Positions 8,597-18,817 of a stretch of 60,004 bases of DNA are shown here, piece by piece. Below the pieces are notes generated by a model, which had not been told where the DNA came from, made no database searches, and saw nothing but the letters and a program-made list of their open reading frames with translations. The position numbers were made by a program, and so were the translations under genes. Every line of letters begins with the position of its first letter. Positions within the stretch are counted from its first letter, which is position 1. Origin of the DNA: JACCXJ01 sp052387115. Its GTDB lineage: Bacteria > Pseudomonadota > Gammaproteobacteria > JACCXJ01. The DNA is taken from contig JBQTJM010000144.1 in assembly GCA_052387115.1 (NCBI GenBank), forward strand, positions 1 through 60,004, given 5' to 3'.

Positions 8597-8977
8597 TGAT
8601 GCTTCGCGTGCGGCGCGTTCGGTCCAGCGCGTGTATGGCATCACCAAAGGATACCATCGCTTCAAGATGGCGAAGGACTTTCGTCCCGACATCCGCGAGG
8701 CGGGCTTCCCCTATGCGCGTGATGAGGTGAAAATCGCCGAGGAGGCCCTCTCGATGGGATCTTATCCGGGTCCCGCGAGCTCGCGCTGTGGTCGGCTGCG
8801 CCCAGCCAACAGCACCAGGGTTCCGCGCGGCTCTTCAGCGCTTCACCGCAAACCCATCGCCGCTTGTCTCCGGAGCTCCCCGGTGGGATACTCCGGGCGC
8901 CTTGGCCCAACTCACGCGCGGCAGCCGACGCTGTGGATCGCCGTCGCTTTTCCGACCCCTCTTGTAGATGATAAACC

Positions 8978-10000
8978 ATGCTTGACGTGACCATCGACAA
9001 CGAAATCATCAGGATCGGAGAGCGGTTTGCCGTCTCCTTCCAGCGCACGCTTCGCATTCCTGACGACGGCCGCGCTTACCCGCTGCCGCCCGGGCTCGGC
9101 AGGTTCCCGGTTTTGCAGGTGGAGAATTTTCTCGACCACGTGCCACCCTTGTGGCGCGAGCAAGGCGGGGTATTCATTCCCATGTACCAACGGGAGGCGT
9201 TGTGGCTCGGATTCCACGCGGCATCCTGGAAACCGAACGCGGTGAAGATCGCGGTCGGCGGGATCAACGCGATCTCCGGCGAGCCTTCCGATGAGACGCT
9301 TCATTCCGATCCCCAAGACTATCTCATCTGCCCTGACCAGCCTTGGCTCGACGGCCTCCACACCGGGCAGGCCTCGGTCCGGCAGTTCGTTGCCATGCCG
9401 CTGGGACTCGGCTACACGATCGAGGCCTCAATGACGGGAGCGGAAACCTTGGGCGGCATCCAAATCACCGTCTTCGAGCCAAAGCCAGGTAAATTCCCCG
9501 ATGAGCCTCCGGTCACGCCCGACACCGGTCCCGTCCGCGCCGCCATGCCAAGGCCGGGCGGGGTCGCACCGATGGGGCTTGGTGCCGGGGGCATGATGAA
9601 ACAAAAGATCTACTCCGACCCGTATGGCATCGACGCCTGGGACCAGGACAATTATGGGCGGATCTTCGTCCACGTCATCAACAGCGCGGAGTTTTTCGCG
9701 ATCACCGGGCACGAGCCGCTGCCGACGCCCATCGATGCTAAGACCTATACTGAGCACGGGCTACCTTGGTTCGACCTTTACGACGAAGCCAAGAGCGATA
9801 TCGCGCCAACTGAACGGCTCGCCCGGGTCAAGACGGTTTCCGCACGAGACGTTGAGCGAGGAGAGACTGCCCGAACCGATACCTCGGTTGAGGTGCCTGA
9901 ATCACAGATCGAGAGATTGCGCAATAACGACTCCACCAGCACGAAGGACCATCAGCCTTCCTCGCCCGATGCAGCGCAGTATTCCCTCGAGGGTGAATGA
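8978..10000 (+). CDS. Conserved-looking protein of unknown function next to a metalloprotease
   Basis: The protein has 340 residues, starting at ATG 8978. It contains a dense globular part (GRFPVLQVENFLDHVPPLWR, FIPMYQREALWLGFHA, PNAVKIAVGGINAISG, RQFVAMPLGLGYTIEASMTG) and then a Gly/Pro-rich linker (PRPGGVAPMGLGAGGMM). A second block contains YGRIFVHVINSAEFFAITGH, and the tail is charged and probably disordered. It has no signal peptide and no transmembrane segment. I do not recognise the family. It is followed after a short hairpin by the zinc metalloprotease gene on the same strand, which suggests a functional pair. Confidence 0.7.
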   Translation: MLDVTIDNEIIRIGERFAVSFQRTLRIPDDGRAYPLPPGLGRFPVLQVENFLDHVPPLWREQGGVFIPMYQREALWLGFHAASWKPNAVKIAVGGINAISGEPSDETLHSDPQDYLICPDQPWLDGLHTGQASVRQFVAMPLGLGYTIEASMTGAETLGGIQITVFEPKPGKFPDEPPVTPDTGPVRAAMPRPGGVAPMGLGAGGMMKQKIYSDPYGIDAWDQDNYGRIFVHVINSAEFFAITGHEPLPTPIDAKTYTEHGLPWFDLYDEAKSDIAPTERLARVKTVSARDVERGETARTDTSVEVPESQIERLRNNDSTSTKDHQPSSPDAAQYSLEGE

Positions 10001-10017
10001 GGCTGTCATCATCCACT

Positions 10018-10036
10018 GCCGAAAGCTCGGCTTTTT
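10018..10036 (+). terminator. Small hairpin with T-run between the unknown gene and the metalloprotease
   Basis: GCCGA (10018-10022) pairs with TCGGC (10027-10031) around AAGC, and five T residues follow. It lies 18 bases after the upstream stop and 18 bases before the next start, so it could terminate or attenuate transcription between the two genes. Confidence 0.5.
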
Positions 10037-10053
10037 AATGTAAGGAGATAACC

Positions 10054-11067
10054 ATGACCGAATATTTAAGAGTATGTCAAGACAGGCTTCTGCCGAGGGA
10101 TCTGGTGCGGCCGCAACGGACCATGCGTATGGGAGAGGGAACGAGTCGGGCGATCATCGTCCCCCTCAAACGTTGGATCAACGGGTCGAAGCTCCATGTG
10201 CGATTTATGGGAGGAACCCCCGCCCAGCAGGCGCTCGCCGAAGAGCAAGCGCGGTGGTGGACTCAGCACGCAAATCTGACGTTGGTGTTCGACAACACCC
10301 CGAACGCGGAGATTCGCGTCACATTCGATAGCAGCGATGGGGCGTGGTCATTTGTTGGCACCGATGCCAGCTCGATTCCAACTAATCAGCCGACAATGAA
10401 CCTCGGCTTCCTCGATGGCGGCACGGCGGCTCACGAATTCGGCCACGCGATCGGCCTTGCGCACGAGCACCAAAATCCGGCAGGAGGTATCGAATGGAAT
10501 GAAGAGGTGGTCCTCCGCGACTTGAGCGGCCCACCCAATTCCTGGAGTCCAGAGCAAATCAGGCACAACGTCCTCGAAAAGTATAGAGCCGATCAAATCC
10601 GAGGGACGGACTTCGATCGCGACTCGATCATGCTTTACTTCTTTCCCGACACCTGGGTCAAGAGCGGCGAAGGTACTAAGGAGAACGACGTGCTGTCGAA
10701 CCTGGACAAGGAGTTTATCGCCAGCGCCCACGCGTATCCGCGCGTCGCGGTTCAGGCGGTGGAGCTAGGCGTCAATGCGGCACCCGCGCCAGCGAAGATC
10801 GGCGTACCCGGTGAGGAAGACCTTTTCAAGTTCACCGTGACCTCCGGCGGTCGCCATACTATCGAGACCGGCGGCCAGACCGACGTTGTGATGAAGCTGT
10901 TCGGCCCTAACAGCCAAACCAGCTTGATCGCCGAGGATGACGACGGCGGCGTCGGACTAAATGCGAGAATCGTTGCCGACATAATCCCAGGCCAATATTT
11001 CGTCCCAATCCGGCATTTTAATAAGGCTCGCGGCACCGGTTCGTACAGCATCAGAGTGAGCCGATAG
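10054..11067 (+). CDS. Astacin-like zinc metalloprotease with C-terminal PPC domain
   Basis: The 337-residue protein starts at ATG 10054 behind AAGGAG with ideal spacing. The zinc-binding helix HEFGHAIGLAHE (near residue 128) has the metzincin HExxHxxGxxH/E pattern. A Met-turn candidate, DSIMLYF, follows about 65 residues later. Residues about 230-337 (AVELGVNAAPAPAKIGVPGE, DLFKFTVTSGGRHTIETGG, PGQYFVPIRHF, GSYSIRVSR) form a bacterial pre-peptidase C-terminal (PPC) beta-sandwich, common on secreted proteases. No classical signal peptide is visible, so export, if any, must use another route. The 3' end overlaps the convergent hydrolase gene by 17 bases. Confidence 0.85.
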   Translation: MTEYLRVCQDRLLPRDLVRPQRTMRMGEGTSRAIIVPLKRWINGSKLHVRFMGGTPAQQALAEEQARWWTQHANLTLVFDNTPNAEIRVTFDSSDGAWSFVGTDASSIPTNQPTMNLGFLDGGTAAHEFGHAIGLAHEHQNPAGGIEWNEEVVLRDLSGPPNSWSPEQIRHNVLEKYRADQIRGTDFDRDSIMLYFFPDTWVKSGEGTKENDVLSNLDKEFIASAHAYPRVAVQAVELGVNAAPAPAKIGVPGEEDLFKFTVTSGGRHTIETGGQTDVVMKLFGPNSQTSLIAEDDDGGVGLNARIVADIIPGQYFVPIRHFNKARGTGSYSIRVSR

Positions 11068-11860
11068 CTTCCAGATCTCGATACCACGCCGGCCGCCGGT
11101 CGGACAGGAGGTCGTTCCACGGTGTGATGCGCTTGTTGCGGGCCTCGGCGAGATCGATGTCGGTGATGTAAACCTCTTCGCGCTGGGAAGGCGCGCGGTG
11201 GATCAAGCGCCCGCCGGGTGCGACCACCTGGCTCTTGCCCGTGAAGCAGAGCTCGCCGTGGGGCCGTTGGTCGCGCCCGAAGCGATTGGCGGTGATGGCG
11301 TAGACCCGGTTCTCGAGACAGCGGGTCAGCATCGCTTGCTGACAGAAACCCAGGACCAGATTGGAAGGGTGGCAGAGCAACTCGGCGTTTTGGATCGCGA
11401 GCACCCGGGCGACCTCCGGGAAGGCCCAGTCGAAGCAAACCATGAGACCGATCCGCGCGCCTCGCACCTCCTGGACCGAGAGCGGGCAATCGCCGGGATC
11501 GAAGTAGCGCTTTTCCTCGGCGAAGAGGTGGAGCTTGCGGTACACATGCTCGACGCCCTTCGGACCCATCAGGAGCGCGCTGTTGTAGACGCGCTCGCCG
11601 GACCGCTCGCAGAACCCCGTAACCAGATGAAGATCCCGTTTCAGGCAAAGCGCGGTCAGCGACTCCACGGTCTCGGAGCTGGCGGGGTCTTCGGCCAAGG
11701 CCAGGGCCTCTTCGCGATCCCGGAAGTGATACCCCGTGAACGCCAGCTCGGGGAGCACGATGAGATCGGCCTCGGCGTCGGCGAGGGCGGCGAGGACCTT
11801 GGCGACATTGCGCCGGGGCTCTGCGAACAAGGGGCGGAACTGGTAGTAGCCGACGCGCAT
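11051..11860 (-). CDS. Carbon-nitrogen hydrolase (nitrilase superfamily)
   Basis: The 269-residue protein shows the complete Glu-Lys-Cys triad: E in LIVLPELAFTGY (about residue 38), K in YRKLHLF (about 108) and C in GLMVCFDWAFPE (about 143). The C-terminal GRLIHRAPSQREEVYITDID also fits the family. Members hydrolyse amides, carbamoyl compounds or nitriles; the substrate cannot be told from sequence. The gene is transcribed in the same direction as glmU, 35 bases behind its stop, and could be the last gene of the atp-glmU transcript. Length and motifs indicate an intact enzyme. Confidence 0.85.
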   Translation of the reverse strand: MRVGYYQFRPLFAEPRRNVAKVLAALADAEADLIVLPELAFTGYHFRDREEALALAEDPASSETVESLTALCLKRDLHLVTGFCERSGERVYNSALLMGPKGVEHVYRKLHLFAEEKRYFDPGDCPLSVQEVRGARIGLMVCFDWAFPEVARVLAIQNAELLCHPSNLVLGFCQQAMLTRCLENRVYAITANRFGRDQRPHGELCFTGKSQVVAPGGRLIHRAPSQREEVYITDIDLAEARNKRITPWNDLLSDRRPAWYRDLEAIGSL

Positions 11861-11895
11861 CGTAGCGGGTGCTGCCGGGATGCCTTTCGAGCGCG

Positions 11896-13263
11896 CTACT
11901 TTTTCTTCTTCGGCCGCTCCCAGCCGGCAATGGTCCTCTGGCGTGCCCGGCCGACGGTGAGCTGTCCGGCCGGTGCGTCCTGCGTCAGGGTCGTGCCGGC
12001 GCCGATCGTGGCCCCGTCCCCGACCTTGACCGGGGCGATGAGCTGGGTATCGGAGCCGATGAAGACCCCCTCGCCGATGAGGGTCTTGTACTTGTTCGCG
12101 CCGTCGTAGTTGCAGGTGATGGTGCCGGCCCCGATGTTGGTATCGCGGCCGATCTCGGCGTCCCCGACATAGCTCAGGTGGTTGATCTTGGTGCCGGACC
12201 GGACCAAGGACTTCTTGACCTCGACGAAGTTGCCGATGTGCACCGCCTCCGCCAGCCGGGTCTCGGGTCGGAGGCGCGAAAACGGACCGACGCGCGCCCC
12301 CCGGCCGATCTCCGCGCCCTCGATCACGCAGTTCGGGAGGACCACCGCATCGTCGCCGATATCGGCGTCCCGGAGGTAGTTGTTGGGGCCGATGCTCACG
12401 CGATCGCCCAGGCGCACGCGGCCCTCCAGGACCACGTTGACATCGATGACCACGTCTTGCCCCGCTTCCAGCTCCCCACGGAGATCGAAGCGCGTCGGAT
12501 CGAGCAAGGTGACGCCGTCGCGCATCAAGGCGTCAGCCCGGCGCCGCTGATAGTGACGTTCCAGCTCCGAGAGCTGGACCCGATCGTTGACGCCCATGAC
12601 CTCGAAAACACAGCTTGGGCTGACGGGCTCGACCGCGACCCCATCTGCAACCGCCATCGCGATCACGTCGGTCAGGTAAAACTCGCCCTGCACATTCCGA
12701 TTCTCGAGGCGCGCGACCCACGGTTTCAGGAGCGCGGCCGACACCGCCATCATTCCGGTATTGACCTCGCGGATCGCCCGCTCCGCCGGACTCGCGTCCC
12801 GGTCTTCGACGATCCGTTGCACATGAGCGTCCGCATCCCGGACGATGCGCCCGTAGCCCGAGGGGTCCGGAAGCTCGACCGTCAACAAAGACAGGCGCCC
12901 GCCCCCGGATCCCTTGACCAGGCGGTCGAGGGTTTCCGGGGTGATGAGCGGGACATCGCCGTAGAGGACGAGGACCGTGTCGCCCATCCCGATGAACGGC
13001 AGGACCTGGGCCACCGCATGGCCGGTCCCGAGTTGCCGGTCCTGCTCGACCCATCTCACGTCGAGGTGGGGTAAGGCGTCGCGGACCTGCTCGCCGCCGT
13101 GGCCGTAAACGACGTAGACCTGCTCGGGATGGAGGTCGCGCGCGGCGAGACGGGCGTGCTCCAGGAGCGCCTTACCACCGAGGCGATGCAAAACCTTGGG
13201 CACGGTCGAGCGCATGCGCTTGCCCTGCCCGGCGGCCAGGATCACGACGCTGAGTAACATCAC
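11896..13263 (-). CDS. glmU: Bifunctional N-acetylglucosamine-1-phosphate uridyltransferase / glucosamine-1-phosphate acetyltransferase
   Basis: At 455 residues it has the normal length. The N-terminal uridyltransferase has VILAAGQGKRMRS (Rossmann nucleotide motif GxGxRM) and LYGDVPLI with the metal-binding Asp. The C-terminal left-handed beta-helix of hexapeptide repeats begins around residue 250 and contains NFVEVKKS and NHLSYVGDAEIG with the acetyl-CoA and catalytic His regions, ending KLD-like in basic lysines. It makes UDP-GlcNAc for peptidoglycan and LPS in the cytoplasm. It lies 48 bases behind atpC in the same direction, the atp-glmU order of many gammaproteobacteria. Confidence 0.97.
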   Translation of the reverse strand: MMLLSVVILAAGQGKRMRSTVPKVLHRLGGKALLEHARLAARDLHPEQVYVVYGHGGEQVRDALPHLDVRWVEQDRQLGTGHAVAQVLPFIGMGDTVLVLYGDVPLITPETLDRLVKGSGGGRLSLLTVELPDPSGYGRIVRDADAHVQRIVEDRDASPAERAIREVNTGMMAVSAALLKPWVARLENRNVQGEFYLTDVIAMAVADGVAVEPVSPSCVFEVMGVNDRVQLSELERHYQRRRADALMRDGVTLLDPTRFDLRGELEAGQDVVIDVNVVLEGRVRLGDRVSIGPNNYLRDADIGDDAVVLPNCVIEGAEIGRGARVGPFSRLRPETRLAEAVHIGNFVEVKKSLVRSGTKINHLSYVGDAEIGRDTNIGAGTITCNYDGANKYKTLIGEGVFIGSDTQLIAPVKVGDGATIGAGTTLTQDAPAGQLTVGRARQRTIAGWERPKKKK

Positions 13264-13311
13264 CTCTCCGTCTAGGCGCGCGACCGTCCGCGGCTCGGGG
13301 CCTCGAAGCGG

Positions 13312-13740
13312 CTACGACCGCCCCGCCTGCCGGCGCAGGCGCTGGATCGCCTGGAGCTGGGCGGCGGCCTCGGCGTATTCGGCCAGGGCCTTGGCGTAGT
13401 CGATCTGCCCGCTCTTGTCGGAGAGCATCTGCTCGGCGCGAACCCTGGCCTCGAGCGCGGAGGCCTCGTCGATGTCGTGGGCGCGCACCGCGGTGTCCGA
13501 GAGGACCGTCACCACGCGCGGTTGGACCTCCAGGATCCCGCCCGACACGTAGAACGCCTCCTCCTCGCCATTCGAGAGCCTGAGCCGGACCTCCCCCGGT
13601 TTGAGCCGGGTCAAAAGCGGGGTATGGCCGGCGGCGATGCCGACCTCGCCCATCTCTGCGGGCGCGAACACCATCTCGGCCTGACCCGAATAAATCGATG
13701 CCTCGGCGCTCACGATGTCGACGTGGATGGTCATGGTCAT
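13312..13740 (-). CDS. atpC: ATP synthase F1 epsilon subunit
   Basis: The 142 residues show MTIHVDIVSAEASIYSGQAE and GEVGIAAGHTPLLTRLKPGE, the conserved N-terminal beta-barrel. The C-terminal helical hairpin (EARVRAEQMLSDKSGQIDYA) can inhibit ATP hydrolysis in this family. It connects the gamma shaft with the c-ring. It is the last atp gene, 23 bases behind atpD. Confidence 0.96.
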   Translation of the reverse strand: MTMTIHVDIVSAEASIYSGQAEMVFAPAEMGEVGIAAGHTPLLTRLKPGEVRLRLSNGEEEAFYVSGGILEVQPRVVTVLSDTAVRAHDIDEASALEARVRAEQMLSDKSGQIDYAKALAEYAEAAAQLQAIQRLRRQAGRS

Positions 13741-13763
13741 GAGAGCCCGTCGGTCTCAGCCCG

Positions 13764-15143
13764 CTACAGCCGCTCGGCCTTCTCCGCCGCCTCTTCGATG
13801 GAGCCGAGCATATAGAAGGCTTGCTCGGGCAGACCATCATACTCCCCCTCCACGATCCCCTTGAAGCCCTTGATGGTCTCCTTGAGGGGCACGTACTTGC
13901 CGGGGCTGCCGGTGAAGTCCTCGGCCACGAAGAACGGCTGGGACAGAAAGCGCTGGATCTTGCGCGCACGGGAGACGGCGAGCTTGTCGGTCTCCGACAG
14001 CTCGTCCATGCCCAGGATGGCGATGATGTCGCGCAGCTCCTTGTAGCGCTGCAGGGTCTTCTGCACGGCGCGGGCGGTGTCGTAGTGCTCCTGGCCGACG
14101 ACCAGGGGGTCGAGCTGGCGGCTCGTCGAGTCGAGCGGGTCCACGGCCGGATAGATCCCGAGCTCCGCGATCTGGCGCGAAAGCACCACGGTCGCGTCCA
14201 GGTGCGCGAAGGTCGTGGCCGGCGAGGGATCGGTCAGGTCGTCGGCCGGGACGTACACGGCCTGTATAGAGGTGATGGAGCCCGTGCGCGTCGAGGTGAT
14301 GCGTTCCTGGAGCCTGCCCATCTCCTCGGCCAAGGTCGGCTGGTAACCGACCGCCGAGGGCATGCGGCCCAAGAGCGCCGAGCACTCGACACCAGCGAGC
14401 GTGAAGCGGTAGATGTTGTCGATGAAGAGCAGAACGTCGCGCCCCTCGTCGCGGAAGTACTCCGCGAGCGTCAAACCCGTGAGGCCCACCCGCAGGCGAT
14501 TGCCGGGCGGCTCGTTCATCTGGCCATAGACCAGCGAGACCTTGTCGAGCACCTTGGACTCGGTCATCTCGTGATAGAAATCGTTGCCCTCGCGGGTACG
14601 CTCGCCGACGCCCGCGAACACCGAGTAACCGCTGTGCTCGGTGGCGATGTTGCGGATCAGCTCCATCATGTTGACGGTCTTGCCGACCCCCGCGCCGCCG
14701 AAGAGCCCGACCTTGCCGCCCTTGGCGAAGGGGCAGATGAGATCGATGACCTTGATGCCGGTCTCCAAGAGCTCGGTGGTAGGAGACAGCTCGACGAACT
14801 TCGGCGCGGCGCGGTGGATCGGCCACCTCTCTTCCTCGCCGATCGGGCCCTTCTCGTCGATGGGCGCGCCCAGCACGTCGATGATCCGGCCGAGCGTCTT
14901 CTGCCCCACGGGGACCGAGATCGGCCCCCCGGTGTTGGTCGCCTTGAGGCCGCGCTTCAAGCCGTCGGTCGAGCCCAACGCGATGGTGCGCACCACCCCC
15001 CCGCCGAGCTGCTGCTGGACCTCGAGCGTCGTGCCGCTCTCCTCGACGAGGAGGGCGTCGTAGATCTTGGGCACGGCCTTGCTCGGAAACTCCGCGTCCA
15101 CCACGGCGCCGATGATCTGTACCACCTTTCCGCTGCTCGACAT
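13764..15143 (-). CDS. atpD: ATP synthase F1 beta subunit
   Basis: The protein has 459 residues from ATG 15143, and the sequence upstream of that ATG is not beta-subunit-like. The P-loop is GGAGVGKTVNMMELI, with the catalytic Glu in GVGERTREGNDFYHEM. LLFIDNIYRF holds the Walker B Asp, and PSAVGYQPTLAEEMG precedes the C-terminal helical domain. It is the catalytic nucleotide-binding subunit of F1 at the cytoplasmic face. It lies 22 bases behind atpG and 23 before atpC. No lesions were seen. Confidence 0.97.
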   Translation of the reverse strand: MSSSGKVVQIIGAVVDAEFPSKAVPKIYDALLVEESGTTLEVQQQLGGGVVRTIALGSTDGLKRGLKATNTGGPISVPVGQKTLGRIIDVLGAPIDEKGPIGEEERWPIHRAAPKFVELSPTTELLETGIKVIDLICPFAKGGKVGLFGGAGVGKTVNMMELIRNIATEHSGYSVFAGVGERTREGNDFYHEMTESKVLDKVSLVYGQMNEPPGNRLRVGLTGLTLAEYFRDEGRDVLLFIDNIYRFTLAGVECSALLGRMPSAVGYQPTLAEEMGRLQERITSTRTGSITSIQAVYVPADDLTDPSPATTFAHLDATVVLSRQIAELGIYPAVDPLDSTSRQLDPLVVGQEHYDTARAVQKTLQRYKELRDIIAILGMDELSETDKLAVSRARKIQRFLSQPFFVAEDFTGSPGKYVPLKETIKGFKGIVEGEYDGLPEQAFYMLGSIEEAAEKAERL

Positions 15144-15165
15144 GACTTGATCCCCGTATCGATGT

Positions 15166-16026
15166 TCATACCGCGGCCGCGCCGGCCACGATCTCAGATA
15201 GCTCGCGGGTGATCGAGGCCTGGCGCGCCTTGTTGTAGACCAGCCGCAATTCATCGATGAGCTTGCCGGCATTGTCCGAAGCGCTCTTCATCGCCACCAT
15301 GCGCGCCGCCTGCTCGCAGGCGATGTTCTCGACCACGCCCTGGTAGACCAGCGACTCGATGTAACGCTGGAGCAGGTGGTCCAGGACCTCCTTGGCCTCG
15401 GGCTCGTAGAGATAATCCCAGTGGTGTTTCAGCTCGACCGCGGGGTCCGGCTCGAGCGGGATGAGCCGTTCGAAACGCGGGCGCTGGGTCAGGGAATTGA
15501 CAAAGGTGTTGGACACCAGGAAAGCCTGGTCGATGCGCCCCTCGTTGTAGCCGTCGAGCATCACCTTGACGGTCCCGATCAGGTCCTCCAACTTCGGCGC
15601 ATCCCCGAGATGGCTCGCCTGGGCGACGATCCTGGCACCGATGCGGCCGAAGAACCCGATGGCTTTTTTCCCAATCGGACACACCTCGATCCCGAGCCCC
15701 TGGCCCTCCCACTCCTTCAACTTTTGGATCATGGCCCGGAACAGGTTGGCGTTGAGCCCGCCGCACAGACCGCGATCGGTCGACACCACGATGGCGCCCA
15801 CCCGCCGCGCCTCGCGCGGGATGAGGTAGGGGTGGTGGTACTCGCTGTGGGCATGCGCGAGGTGCGCGATCACCATGCGGATCTTCTCGGCATAGGGACG
15901 CGCCGCGCGCATGCGGTCCTGGGCCTTTCGCATCTTGCTGGCCGCCACCATCTCCATGGCCTTGGTGATCTTCTGCGTGCCCTGCACGCTCTTGATCTTG
16001 GTTCGGATCTCCTTGCCGGCGGCCAT
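15166..16026 (-). CDS. atpG: ATP synthase F1 gamma subunit
   Basis: The 286 residues have the family start MAAGKEIRTKIKSVQGTQKI followed by TKAMEMVAASKM, and the conserved STDRGLCGGLNANLFR. The C-terminal helix (ERTLVYNKARQASITREL-like, with ITRELSEIVAGAAAV) forms the rotating shaft. It transmits rotation of the c-ring to the catalytic sites. It is 14 bases downstream of atpA in the operon. Confidence 0.97.
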   Translation of the reverse strand: MAAGKEIRTKIKSVQGTQKITKAMEMVAASKMRKAQDRMRAARPYAEKIRMVIAHLAHAHSEYHHPYLIPREARRVGAIVVSTDRGLCGGLNANLFRAMIQKLKEWEGQGLGIEVCPIGKKAIGFFGRIGARIVAQASHLGDAPKLEDLIGTVKVMLDGYNEGRIDQAFLVSNTFVNSLTQRPRFERLIPLEPDPAVELKHHWDYLYEPEAKEVLDHLLQRYIESLVYQGVVENIACEQAARMVAMKSASDNAGKLIDELRLVYNKARQASITRELSEIVAGAAAV

Positions 16027-16040
16027 GTCAGCGTACCGTC

Positions 16041-17582
<1,542 letters not shown>

Positions 17583-17599
17583 CGGTTATCTCATTTAAA

Positions 17600-17737
17600 T
17601 GTAGGGTGGGTTAGGCGCGCCGAGCGCCGTAACCCACCAGCCCGGCGCGCCGCGCGCCACCTTTGCGCAAAATAATAAGGAGTCCGCGTGAGGCCGACGC
17701 TTGGTGGGTTACGGGCTTCGCCCTAGCCCACCCTACA
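17600..17737. repeat. Palindromic MITE-like insertion between atpH and atpA
   Basis: The left end TGTAGGGTGGGTTA and right end TAGCCCACCCTACA are inverted copies. Longer complementary blocks lie inside (GTAACCCACC near 17630; GGTGGGTTAC near 17703). The element is about 138 bp and has no coding capacity. It splits the otherwise tight atp operon and would fold as a large hairpin in the mRNA. Confidence 0.75.
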
Positions 17738-17764
17738 TTGATCTACATTGATCTACATTGATTG
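17735..17764. repeat. Three tandem 10-bp units at the edge of the insertion
   Basis: ACATTGATCT occurs at 17735-17744 and 17745-17754, and an altered unit (ACATTGATTG) follows at 17755-17764. The array abuts the right end of the palindromic element and could be amplified target-site sequence. Confidence 0.7.
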
Positions 17765-17778
17765 ACTGCTTAATCACA

Positions 17779-18312
17779 TTACGCAAACTGGCTGGCGAGT
17801 TGCTGCAACCGCCCGCGCACCGAGGCGTCGATCACCAGATCGCCCATGCGGATCACCGCCCCGCCGATGAGCGCCGGGTCGATGCGTGTCTTGACCTCGA
17901 TGTCCTTGCCGGCCCGCCGTCTCACCGCACGCGCAATCGCCAGTTGCTGACCCTCTTCCAACGCGAAGGCCGAGATCACCTCGACCTCCGCCATGCCCGC
18001 CGCCTCGGCGACGAGCGCGGCAAAGAGGCGCGCGATCTCCGGCACGATCAGGATCCGGTCGGCATCCAGCAACACCCGGACGAAGTTGCGCAGATCCGGG
18101 GTGAGGCGCTCGCCGGCCAGGTCGAAGATCAACTCGGTCAGGCGCGGGCGACCGATCCGTGGATCATGCACGAGCCCGCGCAGAATCGGATCCGAGAACA
18201 AGGCTGCCAGATAGGCCAGGCCTTCGGACCATTCCGAACCCTGGCCGCTGCCGCGGGCGTGCTCGAAGGCGGCCTGGGCATAGGGCCGCGCGACGGTCGC
18301 GGTTTCCTGCAT
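17779..18312 (-). CDS. atpH: ATP synthase F1 delta subunit
   Basis: The 177 residues match OSCP/delta: TVARPYAQAAFEHARGSGQG at the N-terminus, NFVRVLLDADRILIVPEIAR, and the C-terminal GGAVIRMGDLVIDASVRGRL. It links the top of F1 to the b-subunit stalk. Its start is 3 bases from the stop of atpF. The stop is followed, unusually, by the tandem repeats and palindromic element before atpA. Confidence 0.95.
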   Translation of the reverse strand: MQETATVARPYAQAAFEHARGSGQGSEWSEGLAYLAALFSDPILRGLVHDPRIGRPRLTELIFDLAGERLTPDLRNFVRVLLDADRILIVPEIARLFAALVAEAAGMAEVEVISAFALEEGQQLAIARAVRRRAGKDIEVKTRIDPALIGGAVIRMGDLVIDASVRGRLQQLASQFA

Positions 18313-18315
18313 GGT

Positions 18316-18786
18316 TCAGAGCCGCGCCGCGAGCTTGTCGAGAAAGGCCTTGTGGGCCACGGCATCGACCTCGCGCATCAGGACCTGCTCGGCCCCGACG
18401 AGTGCGAGTCGGCCTACCTCGCGCTGCAGGGCCTCCCGGGCCTGCTGGATCTCCTGGGCGATCTGGTCGTGCGCGGAAGCGATGATGCGCTCGGCCTCGA
18501 CCCTAGCGTTGGCCTTGGCCTCCTCGACCATCTCGTCGGCCCGTTTCTGCGCATGGGCGACCGCCTCCTGCGCCGTCTGGTGGCCTTCGCGCAAGAGCGC
18601 CTTGGCGCGGTGCTCGGCCAGCTCCAGATCATGCCGGCCTTTTTCCGCCGCAGACAGGCCGTCGGCGATCTTCTTCGCGCGGTCTTCCATGGCCTGGGTA
18701 AGCGGCGGCCACACGAAACGCATGGTGAACCACACGAGGATCGCGAAGGTGATGATCTGGCCAATGAGCGTGGCGTTGATATCCAT
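18316..18786 (-). CDS. atpF: ATP synthase F0 b subunit
   Basis: The 156 residues start MDINATLIGQIITFAILVWF, a single N-terminal membrane helix, followed by FVWPPLTQAMEDRAKKIADG and a long charged, Ala-rich coiled coil that forms the peripheral stalk. This is the normal length for the family in gammaproteobacteria. It lies 31 bases behind atpE. Confidence 0.96.
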   Translation of the reverse strand: MDINATLIGQIITFAILVWFTMRFVWPPLTQAMEDRAKKIADGLSAAEKGRHDLELAEHRAKALLREGHQTAQEAVAHAQKRADEMVEEAKANARVEAERIIASAHDQIAQEIQQAREALQREVGRLALVGAEQVLMREVDAVAHKAFLDKLAARL

Positions 18787-18817
18787 GGCGAAATTCCCCA
18801 GGGGCGCGATCCCCGGG

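Noticed and set aside
8631..8990. 119-codon rightward frame between the sigma factor and the unknown gene
   Set aside because: It begins with an ordinary-looking stretch (FRPDIREAGFPYARDEVKIA) but then becomes Ser/Arg/Pro-rich, overlaps both neighbours and matches no family I know. The roughly 280-base gap was left without a gene.
13821..15212. Long rightward open frame opposite atpD (463 codons)
   Set aside because: It is antisense to a clearly conserved gene and its composition (Arg/His/Gly/Leu-rich) is the shadow of GC-rich codon use. The same holds for the long frames opposite atpA (16323-17675), atpH/atpF (17758-18900) and glmU (11869-13074).
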